The translations under genes were made by a program, and so were the position numbers. Below, piece after piece: positions 59,880 through 64,000 of a stretch of DNA of 64,000 nucleotides. The notes below the pieces were generated by a model that was not told the DNA's origin, did no database searches, and saw only the letters and a list, made by a program, of their open reading frames with translations. This stretch comes from Eumeta japonica (taxonomy: Eukaryota; Arthropoda; Insecta; Lepidoptera; Psychidae): assembly GCA_005406025.1 (NCBI GenBank), contig BGZK01000996.1:124001-188000 (forward strand). The letters are read 5' to 3'. Numbering within the stretch: position 1 is the stretch's first letter; each line of letters opens with the position of its first letter.

Positions 59880-60640
59880 TGAGTCACGATAATGTTCAGC
59901 GCGAATATATCGGTTAATTAAACCGCCGCAGTCGGCGAGCTGCGCCGGGAGAGATAACCGTTACTCGTAACAGTTATCCGCTCATTTCGCGATACGCCTC
60001 TGCAACGGTAGTTGGTGGTTTAGCGTAATTTCAAAACGGACTGTTCGCTTGTCACCGCCCGACCTGTCACGGTTTCCGCTCCGCTGAAGAGGAGGCTTTT
60101 GTTTTGGTTGTACGTTGTAGTTTTGTTTTTATTCTCGCACGGTTTCAGCTCTGAAACTGGGTCTTGGATGTGCCATTCGATATCCTCGCATCGACCTGGG
60201 CGTGGATCTCTCGGTTTTTCGTGAAGAGCCGACTGTGTACATATTTCGTTCGTTCTTAAGCAGCTGAATTAAATTCGATTTCTTTAACTTTACAAGACTC
60301 GAATCTCGTCACATTGAATTTCTTTTCATCGTAATCTCATCCACTAAAATTTCTTCAGTCACAGTCCAAATGTAAAGCCGTCACATCGAATCTGACCCGG
60401 TCCGGTGTTGACGCGCGTAAATCACGAACGACTCAAACAGACGAATAACTCTAATCAACGGTTATTTTAAACAGTATTTCCCCCCGTAAAAAGTAACGTA
60501 ACGCTCGCGTTGTTAGAGCCGGCGAGGTTTGGCGTCGCTCCAATGGTTTGTTTGTTGCCGGAATCGCGCATTCGCGTCCGACGCTATCAAAGCGACTCTT
60601 TGAACGTCCCGTTTCGTTCTTGCATCAATCTAGTCGGATT
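59880..60640. promoter_or_regulatory. Extended CpG-rich region, possible promoter/5' exon
   Basis: Over about 750 bp, GC-rich pieces cluster: AACCGCCGCAGTCGGCGAGC, TGCGCCGGGAGAGATAACCG, TTCCGCTCCGCTGAAGAGGA, CGACCTGGGCGTGGATCTC, ACCCGGTCCGGTGTTGACGC and AGAGCCGGCGAGGTTTGGCG. The stretch is longer than any other raised-GC area here. No recognisable peptide; the 81-codon minus frame at 60639-60884 just right of it is lysine-rich and unrecognised. Confidence 0.3.
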
Positions 60641-61514
60641 AGAAGAGCCCGATCTGTTTTTTTGCCGTTACAGCTGATATATAGCGAATGCAGAGCTTAA
60701 TGATGATGTGCGTCATCAGGTTTTTCTTCGCTTTTCGTAACCGCCCTGCGAGACCCACGTCAATCGGGGCCGAGTGGTGTTGTGCTGTTTTGGATGTCTT
60801 TGTATTTTTGGTGTTAGTTTTTGTTGCGCCACTATAAGGGCAGTCTTGTTTCAGTTTGAAGAGCGTGTATTTTAAGTCGTCCAATGCGAATAATTAGAGG
60901 CTTTTCAGATGACCACATTAGTAATGACAACATTCGGGACTGACTAAAGTATTACTCAAAACTAATGCATCAATTTGAACAACACTTTTCGTGTTTTATT
61001 TGGAGTAATATACTACTTGGGACACAATTTATCATCCTTTATTTCCTAGGGGCTAGACAGAGACAAAATTCAATTTTTTCCCTGTCTTTAATTTGAAGTA
61101 CCTAATGACTACATTTGGACAAATCGTACCTACCAACCTTTCGATTTTTTGACAGTACGAATGTCACAAAAAAAAATGTGTCCAACTATTTGTAACTTTT
61201 TTGAAGAAGACCAAATGGCATGACGTGTAAGATTTTCTATGGGTAATGAAAGACAATGAAGAAATGTAGAACAGTTTTCATGTCATTTAAAACTGTGTTG
61301 TTTTATAACTACTACGTCAACGAAGTTGTGAGCAGATAGTGAGCTAGTTGTTTTATATATTTTTTTAAATAGGTCTTCATAGACGTTTATGTAAGATTTT
61401 TTACGTTTAAACCTAAGTGTTCTCCAATGCCTATCTCATTAGACAGAACTTAACGTTACCCACGAAAATGTGAAGGGATTTTTTTTATAGCATTATCAAT
61501 GATCAAACGAGCTC

Positions 61515-61695
61515 GCGAGCCAACTAGAATTTAGGTGGTCATCGCTGTCTATGGACAGTCACATATCCGGAGGAATCACCAGTGTGTTGTCAGCCTCTGG
61601 GATAGGAATAGGAGAATGGGCTGTGGTACTGCCACCGTTCGGACCTGCCCATTTACGTGTTGCAGCCAAGTTGACCATAGCATGACTCTATCACA
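61515..61695 (+). repeat. LINE-type tail fragment (GGTGGTCATCGC type)
   Basis: AGGTGGTCATCGCTGTCTAT and GGACAGTCACAT, followed by GGAGAATGGGCTGTGGTACT and GCCACCGTTCGGACCTGCCC. The first part resembles the reverse-sense text of a common lepidopteran LINE tail (GGGTGGTCATCGCCGCCCATAGAC). It is degenerate. Confidence 0.4.
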
Positions 61696-61699
61696 CATT

Positions 61700-63050
61700 T
61701 GATTTAGAAATCTTTATATCCTGCCTCTAACTTTAGCCAGTGCCTCTTCGTTAAAAACCAATATTAATTGATATCACAAAACATTTTGCGTGGCCTACAA
61801 ACGATAATTCATTGACATAATATTCTTACAATTCTTTGGTAACTTACCTTAACTTTTTTCAGATTGATTAATTGATTCATTAATTTTAATTGAGGTATTC
61901 TTAATTATGGCTGAGATACCATGGAAATTAAAAGTATGTACTCATAAGAAGCATTCGTTCACTCTCTTACAATGTCCATTTCCACCTTAAAGTCTTCTAC
62001 CTTCGAAATTATTTAAAAGTGCAATGAGTGCGCAAACATCATACCGAGATGGTGTTTCTGTTGTAATGGAGACATTATTTCAAGAGATTTTTCCGTTATA
62101 ATTCAATTATCAAGGAAGAAATTCCATTGACGTCTTAAAAATTTGGAATTAGTTTATAATGGAATTAGTTTATTACACTTTAAGTAAAAAGTTTCTTTTT
62201 TTTTTGTTATGTATGTATATACAAACTTCATTGCTCCGTAGTGCAAATATTGCTTTTGGCTTAATTTTGTGCGTGCGTGGGCGACGAGCTTTTAGTCTGT
62301 TGTAATCTAATCTAGTTAGATAAGCTAGGTGTCGAAGTCCGCACTAGACGGTATTCGAATTGCCGTATTATCTACAGTTGTTACTTAATGAGATAATAAC
62401 ATTCAACAATATTTAACGACTATGAATTTTTGAGACTTGACAAGAAGCGTAAGTTGTCAATCTTTTTCAGTGCATATATTGAAATATACTTAATATGATA
62501 CTGGTCATATTTAGTACAACTCAATATATGCATTATAATGCAATTGTTTATATTATAATAGGATATAAAAAACTGTTAGGTAAAATAGATAGATTAACCA
62601 GAAGTGAAAACATAATTAAATAACAGCAAAAGTATAAGGCATCGTATTTTCATTGTTGTTTCTTCCACGTGAAATATAAAATCATGCTAAAATTTTACGT
62701 CACTGTTTTGTAATACGTACTCTTTTCGTCTAATCTGCAATTTTTGTAATAAATTCTTTCTTCAGGAAAAAAAATACAGTATTAATTTTTTTTAGCAAAG
62801 AAGTTTTTATATATAATTTTAGCATTCACCAAAATAATTTTTAGACCCTTATGCTAGGTGCATAATAAAAAAATACACCCTAAATAAATAAAATCGATAG
62901 TAAAATAAGGCTCCCATAAAATAACTCACTAAATCACCAAGTAAATATGGATAAATCGAAATAATTTAAATAAAAAAAAACATTTTTTTTTTAATTTTGC
63001 ATCCCAAAACGAATAAATGCTTACCAATTTTTGTTTATCTTAATTATCGG
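61700..63050. other. Gene-free AT-rich stretch
   Basis: Nothing beyond T- and A-runs and a GTGCGTGCGTGGGCGACGAG patch at 62270. No supported gene or element. Confidence 0.45.
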
Positions 63051-63055
63051 GTCAG

Positions 63056-63651
63056 CCTGGGAGGCGATTCTCGTGTGGAAATTGTCACATGAGATAATTT
63101 TTAAATCTGAAATTTACGTAACATTCCGTATACAAAATGACGAAACATGTCGAGTGATGGATAAAATATGTATTCTCACTCACTTATGGAAATTTAAAAT
63201 AATTTCTATTTAGAGATCGTGAATTTTTAATAGGTATCAGAACATATTTATGTTATTTAAAACGTAAAAAGGGGACTTTTAAAGCCTTTCAATCTGGAAT
63301 AAAAAGACTGTTAAATGAGAGCACCAGAATGATTTCATTAACATAAGGCGTTATTCATTATAGTAATCTTCTAAACTTAACGTGTGATAATTATTGTCGT
63401 GTGCTAGAGTGTACCTGTTGCATGTCACATGAAAACCGTTTGACAATTGTCACAGTTTGAAATTGAGAATACTGAATTAGTGTTTGCGATTGACATTTAT
63501 CAATTCGTATGAAATGACAAATGTCAAAGGACCACACTAATTCAATATTAATAATTAATTTTATTCTATTAAATGAATATTCTATTATACGTCTCTTTAA
63601 AAAATGTTTCATGTGAAAAATTTAACATGGCCGGAGAATCGTCTCCCTGGC
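63056..63651. mobile_element. 0.6-kb terminal-inverted-repeat element, copy 2
   Basis: The left end CCTGGGAGGCGATTCTCG and right end CATGGCCGGAGAATCGTCTC then CCTGG form inverted termini like those of copy 1. The body aligns in reverse orientation with 12195-12793 throughout. Examples are TTGACAATTGTCACAGTTTG here against CAAGCTGTGACAATTATCAA there, and GTGTGATAATTATTGTCGTG against CACGACAATAATTGTCACAC. There is no coding capacity. The minus frame at 63391-63612 and the plus frames at 63031 and 63573 are incidental. Confidence 0.82.
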
Positions 63652-64000
63652 ATAACAATTGTAAAATTATACATGCTGATGCGACATATAAATTTTGGGA
63701 ACCACTGATTGTGACAGAACCTTTTACCCATTTGCTCTTTGCGTTCCTTTTTTTAAAAAGAAGTAATGTAATTCGTATAAAGAAAATTGTGAGGTCGTTA
63801 ATAAATTTATTCTGACTCGGCTAAAATTATTTCATTGACGATCATAAAATAAATTATCGGTAGTATCTATTTAGCGATAATAGAAAAAAAGTAGATAGAA
63901 AATATTTTTTACTCGGGGCTTATTACTATATAATGTTAGAGGACAAAATTAAATATAAAACAGCTATAGTTATAAGAAAATTTGTGAACGCATTTTTGTG

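Noticed and set aside
1..64000. Known conserved microRNA precursors (for example let-7, miR-1, miR-9, bantam, miR-10 seeds)
   Set aside because: None of the mature sequences I could recall was seen on either strand, though a by-eye scan is not exhaustive.
1..64000. CRISPR arrays, operons, ribosome binding sites, integrated viral genes
   Set aside because: No regularly spaced identical repeats, no bacterial gene organisation, and no recognisable viral protein fragments; the sequence is eukaryotic.

Overview
The window looks like AT-rich nuclear DNA from an insect, most likely a butterfly or moth. The case rests on the dispersed repeats. Several degraded fragments match tails and heads I remember from lepidopteran genomes, such as the CCCATGGGCGGCGGTGAC tail, the GGGTAGGCAGAGACTA fragment, the CTACTGGGCCAGCGTGG tail and the CTAGCTTTYGCTCG-type motif. 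They occur beside a mariner, a pogo/Tigger-like element, non-LTR retrotransposon debris and short non-autonomous DNA elements. The species cannot be named from sequence alone. No intact cellular protein gene can be supported: open frames are at most 140 codons, none matches a family I recognise, and the longest are by-products of low-complexity or tandem-repeat DNA. The segment therefore reads as intergenic DNA or the inside of large introns.

Layout. 1-9000: mostly unmarked AT-rich DNA with a long (AT)n tract (973-1037) and degraded dispersed repeats at 6.2, 7.6 and 8.2-8.7 kb. 9-13 kb: a LINE-type tail, a tRNA-headed SINE-like composite with an internal 36-bp minisatellite (10.69-11.11 kb), a hexamer-rich mobile unit (11.35-11.55 kb), and a 0.6-kb terminal-inverted-repeat element (12.2-12.8 kb). 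13-24 kb: sparse, with a dead LINE (19.2-20.5 kb). 24-28 kb: a CpG-rich block, a CCCCCTCCC-type repeat, and a MITE cluster in which one MITE is nested inside a pogo-like element. 32-38 kb: a tRNA-Gly(GCC) gene on the minus strand, a hexamer unit bounded by inverted GC-rich ends, a GC-rich segment with a TATA box and initiator, a nearly full-length dead mariner, and a tRNA-derived SINE. 38-49 kb: perfect or near-perfect hairpins and palindromes, an orphan 117-codon frame, another hexamer unit, and an element bounded by inverted AGCTATTGCATAGCT copies. 49-64 kb: CpG-rich blocks that could be promoters of genes outside the window, two large opposed hexamer tracts, a third copy of the 0.46-kb MITE, a pair of diverged small elements, and a second copy of the 0.6-kb element in the opposite orientation to the first.

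How it fits together. The only confident functional gene is the tRNA. Everything else that can be identified is selfish DNA in various stages of decay, or short GC-rich stretches that might be promoters or first exons. The most interesting structures are a mobile unit that repeatedly carries a degenerate 6-bp tract, the end organisation of the 0.35-0.46-kb MITE family and its datable nesting, and several precise hairpins that no identified element explains. All repeat names and family assignments come from reading by eye; no database search was run.
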